From Nocardia sp. NBC_01503 (GTDB lineage Bacteria > Actinomycetota > Actinomycetes > Mycobacteriales > Mycobacteriaceae): a DNA stretch of 64,000 bases. The stretch lies in assembly GCF_036327755.1 (NCBI RefSeq), contig NZ_CP109596.1, forward strand, positions 1-64,000. Reading direction: 5' to 3'. How positions within the stretch are numbered: the stretch's first letter is position 1; each line of letters opens with the position of its first letter. The translations under genes and the position numbers were made by a program. A model generated the notes under the pieces. It was given only the letters and a program-made list of their open reading frames with translations. It did no database searches and was not told where the DNA came from. Positions 1 through 13,342 of this stretch are shown here, piece by piece.

Positions 1-120
1 ATGTTCCGGCGGTGTCCTACTCTCCCACACCCTGTCGAGTGCAGTACCATCGGCGCAGGTGGCCTTAGCTTCCGGGTTCGGAATGGGACCGGGCGTTTCC
101 CCACCGCTATAGCCGCCGTA
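1..120 (-). rRNA. rrf: 5S ribosomal RNA
   Basis: The reverse complement reads as a canonical actinobacterial 5S rRNA: it starts TTACGGCGGCTATAGC, contains the conserved CCCATTCCGAACCCGGAAG core, and ends at the window edge with AGGACACCGCCGGAACAT. It is the last gene of a 16S-23S-5S operon transcribed leftwards. The 3' end coincides with base 1, so a base or two may be missing. Confidence 0.95.
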
Positions 121-198
121 ACTCTATGAAACTGTACACAGAGAGCCTTAACCCCTTACAGGGCAAGTCTTCTGAGTATCTGTGTGTTGTTTCAGATA

Positions 199-228
199 CC
201 GCACAGTGGACGCGTAGCTTCTTTGTTG

Positions 229-233
<5 letters not shown>
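199..233 (-). other. 23S precursor processing stem, 3' arm
   Basis: This arm is a near-perfect inverted match to 3334-3368 at the other end of 23S. Both contain the CGCGTCCACTGTGC / GCACAGTGGACGCG core and the ACAAAG / CTTTGT segment. In bacterial rRNA precursors such long stems are the RNase III substrates that release pre-23S. Confidence 0.8.
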
Positions 234-3333
<3,100 letters not shown>

Positions 3334-3338
<5 letters not shown>

Positions 3339-3380
3339 TAACAAAGATGCTCGCGTCCACTGTGCAGTTCTCAAACAACA
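3334..3380 (-). promoter_or_regulatory. 16S-23S spacer: pre-23S 5' arm and boxA-like antitermination site
   Basis: On the minus strand this reads GTTGTTTGAGAACTGCACAG followed by the 5' arm of the 23S processing stem. GTTTGAGAACTGCACAG is the boxA type known from mycobacterial rRNA spacers, bound by Nus factors. The rest of the 3339-3656 spacer holds no tRNA gene that I can find, which is usual for mycolate actinomycetes. Confidence 0.75.
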
Positions 3381-3652
3381 CACAAGAAAGACACTCAACT
3401 CAGCACCAGACCAGAGAATCTCTGCGGTATGACTGAAGGGTCAGTCTCGTCGTTTTTTGCCTAGAAAGAACGTCTGTTCTTTCAGGACCCAATAGTGTGT
3501 CGGTATATCACCGCGATCAACCGCTGAGGATTGATCGAGTGCGATGAGCTTGTCAGTGTTCCACCCATGAGCGTCCGCAGTCCTACATGTGAGGACTAAA
3601 CGGTCTCTGCCACAACGTCATTCACCTATGTGAAGAGTCGTGGAGATGTGCT

Positions 3653-5180
<1,528 letters not shown>

Positions 5181-5344
5181 CTCTCAACTCGCTCCGAAGA
5201 GCTAATTGGAAGAATTAACCAGAGTCCGAAAACCTTGGCAAAATCAAACGCCAGCAAAAGTATTTGCTGACTAAATGTCCGACACATCTCACGGGGGTGA
5301 GAAGCATCGGAACCAATAAATTATTGGCACTGACATTCATCGAC

Positions 5345-5372
5345 ACACTATTGAGTTCTCAAAGAACACACG
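5345..5372 (-). promoter_or_regulatory. rRNA leader boxA-type antitermination element
   Basis: The minus strand reads TGTGTTCTTTGAGAACTCAA, the actinobacterial rrn-leader boxA form, about 170 bases upstream of 16S. It matches the boxA-like site in the 16S-23S spacer. The rest of the 5181-5637 leader holds no gene. Confidence 0.75.
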
Positions 5373-5565
5373 CACACAAGATCTCACCACTCGTTGGAGC
5401 AGGGATTTCGTTGAGGCAACTTTTACAGCTTAGCCCAGCCACGACAGCAGAACCAAATCCGCTGGTCGAACCGAACTAGTGTGATCGTCAGGCGCTCCTC
5501 GTACAACCTCGTTTCCCAGGCCCTTGGGGCTCCGGGTCGGTGTCCGTGTCGCTCTGACTCGAATA

Positions 5566-5594
5566 AAGTTACGTATCGCTTCGATCAAAGTCAA
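5566..5594 (-). promoter_or_regulatory. probable rRNA operon promoter
   Basis: On the minus strand there is TTGACT (5589-5594), a spacer of exactly 17 bases, then TAACTT (5566-5571). TTGACT-type -35 boxes are typical of mycobacterial rrn promoters. The site lies between the parA-like gene and the boxA leader, about 390 bases upstream of 16S. The start site is inferred, not observed. Confidence 0.65.
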
Positions 5595-5637
5595 ATCGCC
5601 TCTTGACCAGGGCGTTTGCCGGACCGGGTCGATCAAC

Positions 5638-6735
5638 TCAGCGGCCCCAGGCGAGCTTGATCCGGGTTGTCGCGAGGAAGTCGGCGGTCAGCTCGCGCAG
5701 GGCCAGGAATTGACCGCCCTGGCCGTACTTCTGACGCAGGGTGCCGAAGTCGGTGAACTCGGCGGCCGCGGCGATCTGGTTCGACTCCGGGATCCGCGTG
5801 GGGAACAGCCGCGGGAGGGTCGGGTTCTCGCGCAGGGTCTCGAGGGTGCGCTGATGGACCGCTGACGAGCGCTTGTACTTGGTGATGACCACACCCAGCT
5901 CGGTGATAGGGGTGGACCACGCGCTGGAGAGATGCCGAAGGTGGGACTGCAGCGGCGGGATGCTGTAGGTCGACATGACGTCCGGAATGGTGGGGATCAG
6001 GTAGCCGTCGGCGATGCGCAGGCCGTTCTGGGTGATGGGGCCCAAATTCGGCGGGCAGTCGATCAGGACGTAGTCGTAGGTGGACATCACTCCGGTCAGG
6101 GCCGAGGCCAGGACGGTAGTGGGATCCAACTCGGTGAGGCGGGACATACCGTCCTGCAGCGCGATCAACTTCGGGGACGAGGCGAGCAGGTCCACCGTGG
6201 TGACCGACTGCATGGGCGATACCTGATGCTGGACCAGATCGGCGGCGTCGCGCGGGCGACGACCCGACAATGCGTCGGTGAAGACCGCGGCCAAGGTGTG
6301 GTCGGTGGAATCCAGTTCGGCCGCGCGTATTTCGCCGACCATCATGGTGGTCAGGTTGCGCTGCGGGTCCAGGTCGATGAGCAGGACCCGCTTGCCGAAC
6401 TCGGCGGAGAGGATCTCGGCCAGGGCCGCGGTGGTGGTGGTTTTGCCTACGCCACCCTTGAGGTTGAAGGTGGCCACCACATAGGGGCGGGCGCGGCCGG
6501 GGACGGCGGCCGACTCCCAAATGCGTTGCGGGCGGTCGAATTGCAGGGAGCGGTTGGGGGATTTGAGCCAGTCCCAGCCGAAACCATCGGCCCCGGCAGG
6601 CCGCTGCGCACGCGCAGCGTCATCGGGAACCACATCACCGCGCAACTCCACCAAACCAGCACCCTTCATCACAGCGACCGTCTCGACGGTCGGCATCAGA
6701 CTAGTTACTCGGGGTGCGCCGAGGGGGTGCGACAC
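5638..6735 (-). CDS. ParA/Soj-family ATPase, orphan
   Basis: This 365-residue protein has the deviant Walker A motif KGGVGKTTT at about residues 93-101, followed by LLIDLDPQRNLT and, later, YDYVLIDCPPNLG. These mark the ParA/MinD superfamily, which uses ATP-driven dimerisation to segregate DNA or position cargo. The first 80 residues are an unusual extension with no recognised domain, so translation may begin later (ATG codons at residues 14 and 23). No parB, parS cluster or plasmid partner is adjacent. It lies just upstream of the rRNA operon on the same strand. The family is clear; the cargo is unknown. Confidence 0.85.
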   Translation of the reverse strand: MSHPLGAPRVTSLMPTVETVAVMKGAGLVELRGDVVPDDAARAQRPAGADGFGWDWLKSPNRSLQFDRPQRIWESAAVPGRARPYVVATFNLKGGVGKTTTTAALAEILSAEFGKRVLLIDLDPQRNLTTMMVGEIRAAELDSTDHTLAAVFTDALSGRRPRDAADLVQHQVSPMQSVTTVDLLASSPKLIALQDGMSRLTELDPTTVLASALTGVMSTYDYVLIDCPPNLGPITQNGLRIADGYLIPTIPDVMSTYSIPPLQSHLRHLSSAWSTPITELGVVITKYKRSSAVHQRTLETLRENPTLPRLFPTRIPESNQIAAAAEFTDFGTLRQKYGQGGQFLALRELTADFLATTRIKLAWGR

Positions 6736-6868
6736 GAGAACCCGATCATGCGACGAGCCGGGAGGACTCGCCGCGTAGGCGGGTTGCGGCGTACCGAACC
6801 ACAGCGGCGTGATCGGGGTGCCGACCGGGGAACAGCCTGATCGTCAGATGGTTTCGGGTTTGGCCAGT

Positions 6869-7744
6869 TCACCGGCACTCCGTGAGTTCGGGTATGGGGA
6901 TCGGCGGCACCGGCGTTCCGCGTCGGCGCAGGGTGACCATCAGCTCTTCCACGCGACGGGCGGCTCGGAACCAATTGTCCAGGCGATTGCGGGATTCCAG
7001 GCCGGAGACCTGGGCGAAGTCGCAGCAGTAGGGCAGGAAGGCCAGGGCTTGGGAGTCGGTGACCGCGGTCGGATGGGAGTCCGAGGCGGTTTCGCCGACC
7101 GTCGCGCGCCAGGCTCGGACGGCCTGGTCGAGGGTGCCGAAGACATCCGCGCCGAGCAGTTCCGTTGGGCTGCAGGTCTCTACGTCGAAGAGGTAGACGT
7201 GCTGGTCTGCGCCGCCGGGATATTCGTAGCCGGCGATGATGGCGATGCGGGTTTCATCCCTATTGGTGAGCTGCCAGATCTCGCCGGTCGCCTGCACTCG
7301 GCAGGAGAGGGGTAACCAGGGCGGATCGCAGTGGCCGGTGGTGGCGTCGAGCAGATCTTGGATGGCGGGTATCAGGAAGTCGGTCGGGGCTATGGCGAGC
7401 AGACCGTGGAGCAGCCACCAGCCGGATTGATCCGAATCGTCCTGGGATGCCGGGACTTTGGTTGATGACAGGACCGCCGCCGCCAGTTCGCCGAACCAGC
7501 GGTCGAAGTGGAGATGGAAGTCCCTGGCCTGCACGGCGGAGTGCAATTGCTCGCCGAGTAGCTCGCAGGTGGCCTGTTCCAGCTCCCGCGGGCGCTTGGC
7601 GAATATGAGGGACCGGCGGTGCCCAAGCACCTGCCGGATCGACTCGTCGAACCAGGACGGCCCACCCGCGACGCGCTCACGGCGGTGGTGGGCGGCGGCG
7701 ATCTTGGCTCTCCGCTTGGACTTTCGACCTCTCGAACTGGGCAT
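6869..7744 (-). CDS. Hypothetical protein
   Basis: I do not recognise this 291-residue protein. The frame stays open upstream to 7807, but the ATG at 7744 gives a basic N-terminus (MPSSRGRKSKRRAK) and is the more likely start. The interior is Trp-rich with alternating helices and strands, and there is no signal peptide or membrane segment. It is upstream of and co-directional with the ParA gene, separated by about 130 bases, so co-transcription is possible but not shown. Confidence 0.6.
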   Translation of the reverse strand: MPSSRGRKSKRRAKIAAAHHRRERVAGGPSWFDESIRQVLGHRRSLIFAKRPRELEQATCELLGEQLHSAVQARDFHLHFDRWFGELAAAVLSSTKVPASQDDSDQSGWWLLHGLLAIAPTDFLIPAIQDLLDATTGHCDPPWLPLSCRVQATGEIWQLTNRDETRIAIIAGYEYPGGADQHVYLFDVETCSPTELLGADVFGTLDQAVRAWRATVGETASDSHPTAVTDSQALAFLPYCCDFAQVSGLESRNRLDNWFRAARRVEELMVTLRRRGTPVPPIPIPELTECR

Positions 7745-7860
7745 GAATCGAGCTAAACAGGCTGATCGACCCAGGTCACGGGCTGTGGAAGCTTCGCGCA
7801 CCGACACGCCGAATTTGATGGTGTGTCGGACGACGCGCGGGCTTCCACCCCGGGAATGAC

Positions 7861-8733
7861 CTACTCGGACAGGGCCTTACGCAGCGCCGCGGCGAAACCG
7901 TCCGGGTCGCCCTGCTGGCCGAATTCGCCGCCCAGGAAGCCGGCGTGGTTGCTCGGGAAGACCACCGGCTCGATGCCGATTCGTTCGGCCACACCGAGGC
8001 CGCCGCGATACGCCAACTCGCCCTCGGACTCGACTCCGACCGCGATCACGATTCGGGTGCTCGCGGCGCGCAGGGCATCGAAATCATGGTCGTACAGGGT
8101 GCAGCTGATCAGGTTCTGGCCGACCAGCGGATCCGCGCGGGTGCCGTCGTCCTCGGTGGGGAGACCGAACATGGCCGGATCGACGGGCTGGTCCGCGAAC
8201 TCCGCCGGAATCTCCCCCTTGATACCGACCAATGCGATGAACTTGGCCATCGCGGGGCCGAAACCGCTCTCCTGGTATGCCTTCCGGATGCTTTCGATAC
8301 CCGCCTTCGCGGTCTCACGGTCCGGGAGCACCTGGGCGGCGGGCGGCTCATGCGCCACCAGCACGCGGACCTGTTCGGGATGCTTGGCGACGAAGGCGAG
8401 TGCGTTGACCGCGCCACCGCTGCTGCCGAAGAGGTCGACGGGTGCGCCGCCGAGGTCGTCGATCACCCGGTGCAGATCGTCGGCGTGCTGGTCGGGAGTG
8501 GATTCGCTGGCCGGATCGGCCTTGGTGCTGCGGCCGGTGCCACGCGGGTCGTAGGTGACAACCGTACGGTCGGGGAATCGAGCCGCGAGGCTGACGAATC
8601 CGCTTGCGTCCATGGGTGAACCGATCAGCATGAGCGCGGGCTGATCGCCGCCGGTCGCGGTCTCGGGCTGCCGTACGTCATAGGTGATCACGGCTCCGGG
8701 GGCTTCCACGGTATAGGTCTTGGTCTCGGACAT
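7861..8733 (-). CDS. Alpha/beta-hydrolase fold protein
   Basis: This 290-residue protein has the alpha/beta-hydrolase layout: an oxyanion-region segment LIGSPMDASGF, YDPRGTGRST in the strand-4 region, the nucleophile elbow GSSGGA (Ser at about residue 105), and a C-terminal SNHAGF that supplies the catalytic His. There is no signal peptide, so it is cytoplasmic. Proteins of this type include esterases, haloperoxidase-like enzymes and C-C hydrolases; the substrate cannot be read from sequence. A typical ribosome site (GAGG) precedes the ATG. Confidence 0.85.
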   Translation of the reverse strand: MSETKTYTVEAPGAVITYDVRQPETATGGDQPALMLIGSPMDASGFVSLAARFPDRTVVTYDPRGTGRSTKADPASESTPDQHADDLHRVIDDLGGAPVDLFGSSGGAVNALAFVAKHPEQVRVLVAHEPPAAQVLPDRETAKAGIESIRKAYQESGFGPAMAKFIALVGIKGEIPAEFADQPVDPAMFGLPTEDDGTRADPLVGQNLISCTLYDHDFDALRAASTRIVIAVGVESEGELAYRGGLGVAERIGIEPVVFPSNHAGFLGGEFGQQGDPDGFAAALRKALSE

Positions 8734-8980
8734 TTCGGGCTCCTCAGTGGTCGGTTGCCAGGTAGACGGGGCGGGCAGCCGGAACTAATCGGTCAGTCGA
8801 TCCAGCTGCTCGGGCCGAATCGATGAGACGTCATGAGTCGACCATGGCACACACGACACGCTCAGCATGAATGAGGAGGCCCACATCGCCCTCGGCGAGT
8901 CCTCGCCAGTGGATCGCATCGCCGATGTTTGTATGAGGCCGATAGGTATGCGGTACAGCACAATCCGAGGAGATCTGATT

Positions 8981-9604
8981 ATGCGTGGAAACCGTTCTAC
9001 TAGTCGGTTAGCCGCCACCGCCGTGGCGGCTGCGGCATTTGTCGGCATCGCCAGTGGGCCCGCCAGTGGTGCACCGGCCTTCGAATGGACTACGGCAATA
9101 CAGGGGCTACAGGCCACCGCGGCCGGGAACCCCGTCGCCGAACAGGCCGTGAACAGGCTCATCGCCTCCGGACAGCGCGCCGGAGACGTTGCCCTGCCCG
9201 CACAGCCGTTCCAGATTCCGGCGCAATCCGATATCGGGCGCGGGGACGGACCCGGGGTGTACGGGTCCGGCATCGCACTCGGCACCGATGGATTCCGATT
9301 CGGGTTCTTCGGCGGGCCCGGCACCATCTCACCCGATCAGACGGGTGCGAAGCTCGAGGTGATGTGGTTCAACCTGTCCAACGGGCGCAGCGGGACCAAC
9401 CTGCTCATCGAGCATCAGGATGTGCCGGTGGACACCACGATTCGCACGGCCGTCATCGATCCGGGACCGGGCATGGTGGTGGCCGCGGTGTACGGCAGCG
9501 TGTGGCATCGGTGGTCGGTCCCGGTCAGTGACGCCAATCCCGATGGGTTCCAGTATCAAAAGGGCACCATCTCCGTTCCTTCGTTCGGAGCTGTCTACAA
9601 CTGA
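8981..9604 (+). CDS. Secreted protein of unknown function
   Basis: The start at 8981 is chosen because an AGGAG ribosome site lies just upstream and the resulting N-terminus is a textbook signal peptide: MRGNRSTSR, a hydrophobic Ala/Val stretch, then a probable cleavage after ASGPASGAPA. The frame stays open upstream to 8867, but that extension is not signal-like. The mature part (about 175 residues) is Gly/Pro-rich with many beta-type stretches and no Cys pair or catalytic motif that I recognise. It converges on the EF-Tu gene with a 20-base gap. Confidence 0.75.
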   Translation: MRGNRSTSRLAATAVAAAAFVGIASGPASGAPAFEWTTAIQGLQATAAGNPVAEQAVNRLIASGQRAGDVALPAQPFQIPAQSDIGRGDGPGVYGSGIALGTDGFRFGFFGGPGTISPDQTGAKLEVMWFNLSNGRSGTNLLIEHQDVPVDTTIRTAVIDPGPGMVVAAVYGSVWHRWSVPVSDANPDGFQYQKGTISVPSFGAVYN

Positions 9605-9624
9605 CGCGAGTGGGGCGCGGGGCA

Positions 9625-10821
9625 TTACTTGATGATTTTGGTGATCTGGCCCGCGCCCACCGTGCGGCCGCCCTCGCGGATGGCGAACTTCAGGCCCAAT
9701 TCCATTGCTATGGGCTGGATCAGGACCACCGACATGGAGACATTGTCGCCGGGGAGCACCATCTCGACATCCTTGGCCAGCGTCACCACGCCGGTCACAT
9801 CCGTTGTCCGGAAATAGAATTGCGGTCGATAGTTGTCGAAGAACGGGGTGTGACGGCCGCCCTCCTCCTTCGACAAGACGTACGCCTGGCCCTCGAATTC
9901 GGTATGCGGGGTGACCGATCCGGGTTTGATGACGCATTGGCCGCGCTCCACATCCTCGCGTTTGATACCGCGCAGCAGGAGCCCGACATTCTCGCCCGCA
10001 CGGCCCTCATCGAGGAGTTTGCGGAACATTTCGATTCCCGTGACCGTGGTCTTGGTTGTCCTGGGCCGGATTCCGACGATCTCCACTTCGGCGTTCACCT
10101 TCAGCACACCGCGCTCGATTCTCCCGGTGACCACGGTGCCGCGACCGGTAATGGTGAACACATCCTCGATCGGCATGAGGAATGGCTTGTCCACCTCACG
10201 CGCGGGAGTGTCGATCCAGCTGTCGACGGCATCGAGCAATTCGGTTATGCCACTCCCCCATTCGCCATCGGGATGCTCCAGCGCCTGATACGCCGAGATG
10301 CGGACCACGGGGGTGTGGTCGCCGTCGAAGTCGTATTCGCTGAGGAGGTCGCGCACCTCCATCTCGACCAGTTCGAGGATCTCCTCATCCTCGACCATGT
10401 CGCATTTGTTCAGCGCCACCACCATTTTCGGCACGCCCACCTGCCGGGCGAGGATGACATGCTCCTTGGTCTGCGGCATCGGGCCGTCGGTGGCGGCGAC
10501 CACCAGGATCGCGCCGTCCATCTGCGCGGCGCCGGTGATCATATTCTTCACATAGTCGGCGTGGCCGGGGCAGTCCACATGCGCGTAATGGCGGTTCTCG
10601 GTCTGATACTCCACATGTGCGATGGATATCGTGATTCCGCGCTGCCGCTCCTCCGGGGCCTTGTCGATGGCATCGAATGGCGTGAACGGATTCAACTCCG
10701 GATATCTGCTGTGCAGCACTTTGGTGATCGCGGCGGTGAGCGTCGTCTTACCGTGATCGATATGACCGATCGTGCCGACATTGACATGCGGCTTGGTGCG
10801 CTGGAACTTCGCCTTCGCCAC
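9625..10821 (-). CDS. tuf: Elongation factor Tu, second divergent copy
   Basis: This is a full-length EF-Tu (398 residues) with GHIDHGKTT (19-27), DCPGHAD (83-89), NKCD (138-141), domain 2 ([14 protein letters not shown]) and domain 3 ([22 protein letters not shown], ending [15 protein letters not shown]). It delivers aminoacyl-tRNA to the ribosome. The GTG start at 10821 is fixed by AGGAGGT a few bases upstream and the universal [11 protein letters not shown] beginning; the open frame continues upstream as noise. It stands alone, away from any rpsL-rpsG-fusA block, and contains segments such as LNKCDMV and [10 protein letters not shown] that are more like proteobacterial EF-Tu than the usual actinobacterial form. 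It is probably a paralogue, possibly acquired. Confidence 0.95.
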   Translation of the reverse strand: MAKAKFQRTKPHVNVGTIGHIDHGKTTLTAAITKVLHSRYPELNPFTPFDAIDKAPEERQRGITISIAHVEYQTENRHYAHVDCPGHADYVKNMITGAAQMDGAILVVAATDGPMPQTKEHVILARQVGVPKMVVALNKCDMVEDEEILELVEMEVRDLLSEYDFDGDHTPVVRISAYQALEHPDGEWGSGITELLDAVDSWIDTPAREVDKPFLMPIEDVFTITGRGTVVTGRIERGVLKVNAEVEIVGIRPRTTKTTVTGIEMFRKLLDEGRAGENVGLLLRGIKREDVERGQCVIKPGSVTPHTEFEGQAYVLSKEEGGRHTPFFDNYRPQFYFRTTDVTGVVTLAKDVEMVLPGDNVSMSVVLIQPIAMELGLKFAIREGGRTVGAGQITKIIK

Positions 10822-10972
10822 GGGGACCTCCTGTGCGATCCGAGGCGGGCATTCCAGGGTTGTGGACACCGCGCAGTATGCCCGACAGCGGTGTCGACTC
10901 CAGGGTATTTCCCGGGGACGCGGCCGGGTCTGGAACCGGGTCAATCACGCGTTGAGCGGCATTGACGGGTTC

Positions 10973-11527
10973 TCAAGGCGCGGTGATCAATTCGAGGTAT
11001 TGCGGCGGCACCGTATCGACCAGCCAGACGCCGTTGCCGGTCACGAAGAAGTCGTGACCGTCGCGGACCATGGCCGCGGTGTCGACCCGCAATACCGCCG
11101 GACGGCCATGCCGGGCACCGACATTCACCGCGGTATCGATATCCGCGGACAGGTGCACGGCATGACGCCGCATGGGGAGCAGGCCCTCGGCCATGATCAG
11201 GCCGAGGGTGCGTTCGGCGGTGCCGTGGAAGAGCACCACCGGTGGATCGGCGGGGGCATAACCCAGATCGACATCGATCGAATGGCCCTGCCGAGCCCGG
11301 ATCGAGGTGCCCGATTCATCGAATTCGAAGCGCCGCTTATTGTTCTGCGCCACTACCGTCTCGAGTTGAGTGCGGGTGAAACCGCGGCTGTGCGCGGCGG
11401 CTTGGCGCAGCAGGTCCTCGACCCGCACCCAGCCCGCCGCATCCGGAGCCAAGCCGATGGCATCCGGGCGATGCCGCAGCCAACTCGACAACCGCTTGGA
11501 CAGTTTGACCAGTTCCTTTTCATTCAT
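10973..11527 (-). CDS. kptA: RNA 2'-phosphotransferase, Tpt1/KptA family
   Basis: This 184-residue protein matches the KptA/Tpt1 family in length and motifs: the N-terminal KLSKRLSSWLRHRP, the winged-helix GWVRVEDLL, then FHGTAERTLGLIMAEGL and HLSADIDTA with the conserved His and Arg residues of the NAD-binding ADP-ribosyltransferase-like half. The enzyme removes an internal 2'-phosphate from RNA using NAD+. In eukaryotes it finishes tRNA splicing; in bacteria, which lack that pathway, the role is unclear (RNA repair or toxin reversal are suggested). It lies upstream of the EF-Tu gene on the same strand. Confidence 0.93.
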   Translation of the reverse strand: MNEKELVKLSKRLSSWLRHRPDAIGLAPDAAGWVRVEDLLRQAAAHSRGFTRTQLETVVAQNNKRRFEFDESGTSIRARQGHSIDVDLGYAPADPPVVLFHGTAERTLGLIMAEGLLPMRRHAVHLSADIDTAVNVGARHGRPAVLRVDTAAMVRDGHDFFVTGNGVWLVDTVPPQYLELITAP

Positions 11528-11578
11528 GTACGCCCAAGATCGCGCATCGGCGGGCGCGACGCAAGCGGATTCCGGGAG

Positions 11579-12181
11579 TCAGCCCTGAAACCACATGGGG
11601 CGCAGGGTCGGACCGCCGTCGGGAAGATCGACGTCGGCGCCGATGCGGGTGAAACCGCAGCGCTCGTAGAGGCGGGCGGAGCGTTCGGTGCTCGCCTCCA
11701 GATAGGCGGGGGCGTCCACCGATTTCATGCGATCGGTGATGATGGCCGCGCCCGCGCCTCGGCCTCGGAATTCGGGGAGGGTCACGATGACCTGGAGATA
11801 GTGGTGCGGGAATTCGCGTGGGTGCGCGGCGGCGGTCGCGGTGGTGAGGGCGGTGATGCGCTCGAACGGGCGGGACGGTACCTGGCCGCTAAAAGTGCGC
11901 AGCTCCGCGGCCTCGGCTTCGAAGCGGTCGAGGGAGGTGACGGTCTGCCATACCGAAACCGCCCAGATGTCATCGCCCGCGCCCGCGATCCAGACCTCGT
12001 CCTCCTGCAGGGCCTTGGTGATTCTTTCGGGGGCGCGCTCGGTGCGGAAGTATTCGGCCACCTCGGGGCTGTCCTCGAGGATCCAGGCGGTGACGGCCTC
12101 GTCCAGGATGGCGCGGCCGTAGACCGCTGCCACCTCGGCGGCCTCGGCGAGTTCCGCGCGACGGACCTGCGGTTGCTGCAT
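11579..12181 (-). CDS. GNAT-family N-acetyltransferase
   Basis: This is a 200-residue GNAT enzyme. The acetyl-CoA-binding region reads LQVIVTLPEFRGRGAGAAI, followed by a C-terminal PAYLEASTERSARLYERCGF typical of the last GNAT helix. The ATG at 12181 is preferred over the upstream in-frame codon because GGAGGTAGGAAT lies immediately before it. It is divergent from the TetR gene at 12234, with only about 50 bases between starts, so it is the likely target of that regulator. Substrate unknown. Confidence 0.85.
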   Translation of the reverse strand: MQQPQVRRAELAEAAEVAAVYGRAILDEAVTAWILEDSPEVAEYFRTERAPERITKALQEDEVWIAGAGDDIWAVSVWQTVTSLDRFEAEAAELRTFSGQVPSRPFERITALTTATAAAHPREFPHHYLQVIVTLPEFRGRGAGAAIITDRMKSVDAPAYLEASTERSARLYERCGFTRIGADVDLPDGGPTLRPMWFQG

Positions 12182-12233
12182 ATTCCTACCTCCTGTGGTG
12201 AACGGTGTTCCGAAAACCAAAGTAGGAAGTTCG
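12182..12233. promoter_or_regulatory. Divergent promoter region of the GNAT and tetR-like genes
   Basis: These about 50 bases are all that separate the two divergent starts, so both promoters and the regulator's operator must lie here or extend into the coding regions. Ribosome sites for both genes are visible (minus-strand AGGAGGTAGG; plus-strand GTAGGAAG). No clear operator palindrome stands out. Confidence 0.5.
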
Positions 12234-13058
12234 ATGCGGGATTACGAAGAATTCGTCACACTTGCTGGTGTGACGAAAAGTGGGTGTGCGGTGTGCGGGG
12301 AGGACTTCGCGCAGCGCGAGCGTGGGCGACGGCGGCAGTACTGCTCGCGGTCGTGTCAGGCGCGGGCCTACCGGGCTCGGCGGTATGCGGCGGCGGTGCC
12401 GCGGCGGGCTCGGGCGGATCGGCTCACCAACGTCGGTATCGTCAGGGCCGCAGTCGAATTGGCGGATCGAGATGGGCTCGAGGGGTTGTCCATGCGGCGG
12501 CTTGCTACCGCGCTCGGGGTGGCCACGGCCGGGCTGTACCGGCATTTTCCGGATCGGGACGCGCTGCTCGCGGAGATGGCGGAGTATGTGATCGGCGCGG
12601 GGCCCGCGCCTACGGCGAGCGGCGACTGGCGGGCGCGGCTCACGGCCGAGGCGCGGGCGGAATGGCAGCTGTACCAACAACATCCATGGATGCTGCCGGT
12701 GCTCGCACAGACTCGGCCGCCGCTCGGACCGGCGCTGCTCGATACGCTCGAACGGTCGTTCGCGGCGCTGGATCAGCCGGGGATGAATCGGGACACCATG
12801 ATGTCGATCTATCTGTCGCTGTCGGGGCTGGTACAGGGTTTGGCGTTGCTACCCGGGTCGGAGCGGGCGCCGGTGGGGGTGGTCTCGGAGAATCCGCTCC
12901 AATTGGTGAGCGCGGAGACGCATCCGACGCTGCTCCGGCATCTCGCGGGGGATGCGGATGGGCTCGATATCGACTTCGAGCGACTGCTCGACGAGGGAAT
13001 CGAACTGCTGCTGGGCGGGGTGCAGGCGCGGTACTTCGCGGGTGCCGAGCTGATCTGA
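12234..13058 (+). CDS. TetR-type regulator with an N-terminal four-cysteine motif
   Basis: This 274-residue protein has three parts. Residues 18-41 hold Cys-x2-Cys and Cys-x3-Cys (Cys18, 21, 37, 41) spaced like a small zinc finger. About 65-115 is the TetR helix-turn-helix (GLEGLSMRRLATALGVATAGLYRHF). The rest is a tetracycline-repressor-like C-terminal ligand domain. TetR proteins normally repress a divergent neighbour until a ligand binds; here that neighbour is the GNAT. The ATG at 12234 follows a weak AGGAAG site and keeps the whole Cys motif. Confidence 0.88.
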   Translation: MRDYEEFVTLAGVTKSGCAVCGEDFAQRERGRRRQYCSRSCQARAYRARRYAAAVPRRARADRLTNVGIVRAAVELADRDGLEGLSMRRLATALGVATAGLYRHFPDRDALLAEMAEYVIGAGPAPTASGDWRARLTAEARAEWQLYQQHPWMLPVLAQTRPPLGPALLDTLERSFAALDQPGMNRDTMMSIYLSLSGLVQGLALLPGSERAPVGVVSENPLQLVSAETHPTLLRHLAGDADGLDIDFERLLDEGIELLLGGVQARYFAGAELI

Positions 13059-13094
13059 AAGCCATCGAAAGCCGCTGGAGTACAGCCCATGGAG

Positions 13095-13119
13095 ATCGCG
13101 GCCAAACGCATGCCGGGAT
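13095..13119. repeat. Extragenic hairpin repeat, copy 1
   Basis: ATCGCGGC and GCCGGGAT flank a short loop here. The same arrangement with perfect arms (ATCCCGGC / GCCGGGAT) recurs at 23346-23370, and both copies continue as GCCGGGATGACG. Two similar intergenic copies suggest a dispersed extragenic palindrome family. Confidence 0.55.
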
Positions 13120-13342
13120 GACGGTGGGCGACCTGGCGTGTACTGGGTCGGCCCAGACCCGGCAAAAGCCCTGCCCGGCGGCAAACCACACGTGTGCGTG
13201 TTCCTGCCCACGATCTGCTCGAGCGGAAGCACATGCCTCTGCGGGCATAAGTCGCTCGACCGGGGCGGATCACGGTCTCAGCGCTCGGGAATGGGGCGCG
13301 CCGGAGGGGTGAGCGGGGCGGGTGCGCAGTAGCCTGGGGCGC

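Noticed and set aside
9625..10821. EF-Tu copy as elfamycin-resistance gene
   Set aside because: The positions I know to be altered in kirromycin/elfamycin-resistant EF-Tu look wild-type in this copy.
10772..13312. 846-codon plus-strand frame
   Set aside because: It is antisense to kptA and the GNAT, and crosses tetR out of phase; it has no ribosome site or family pattern, only high-GC openness.
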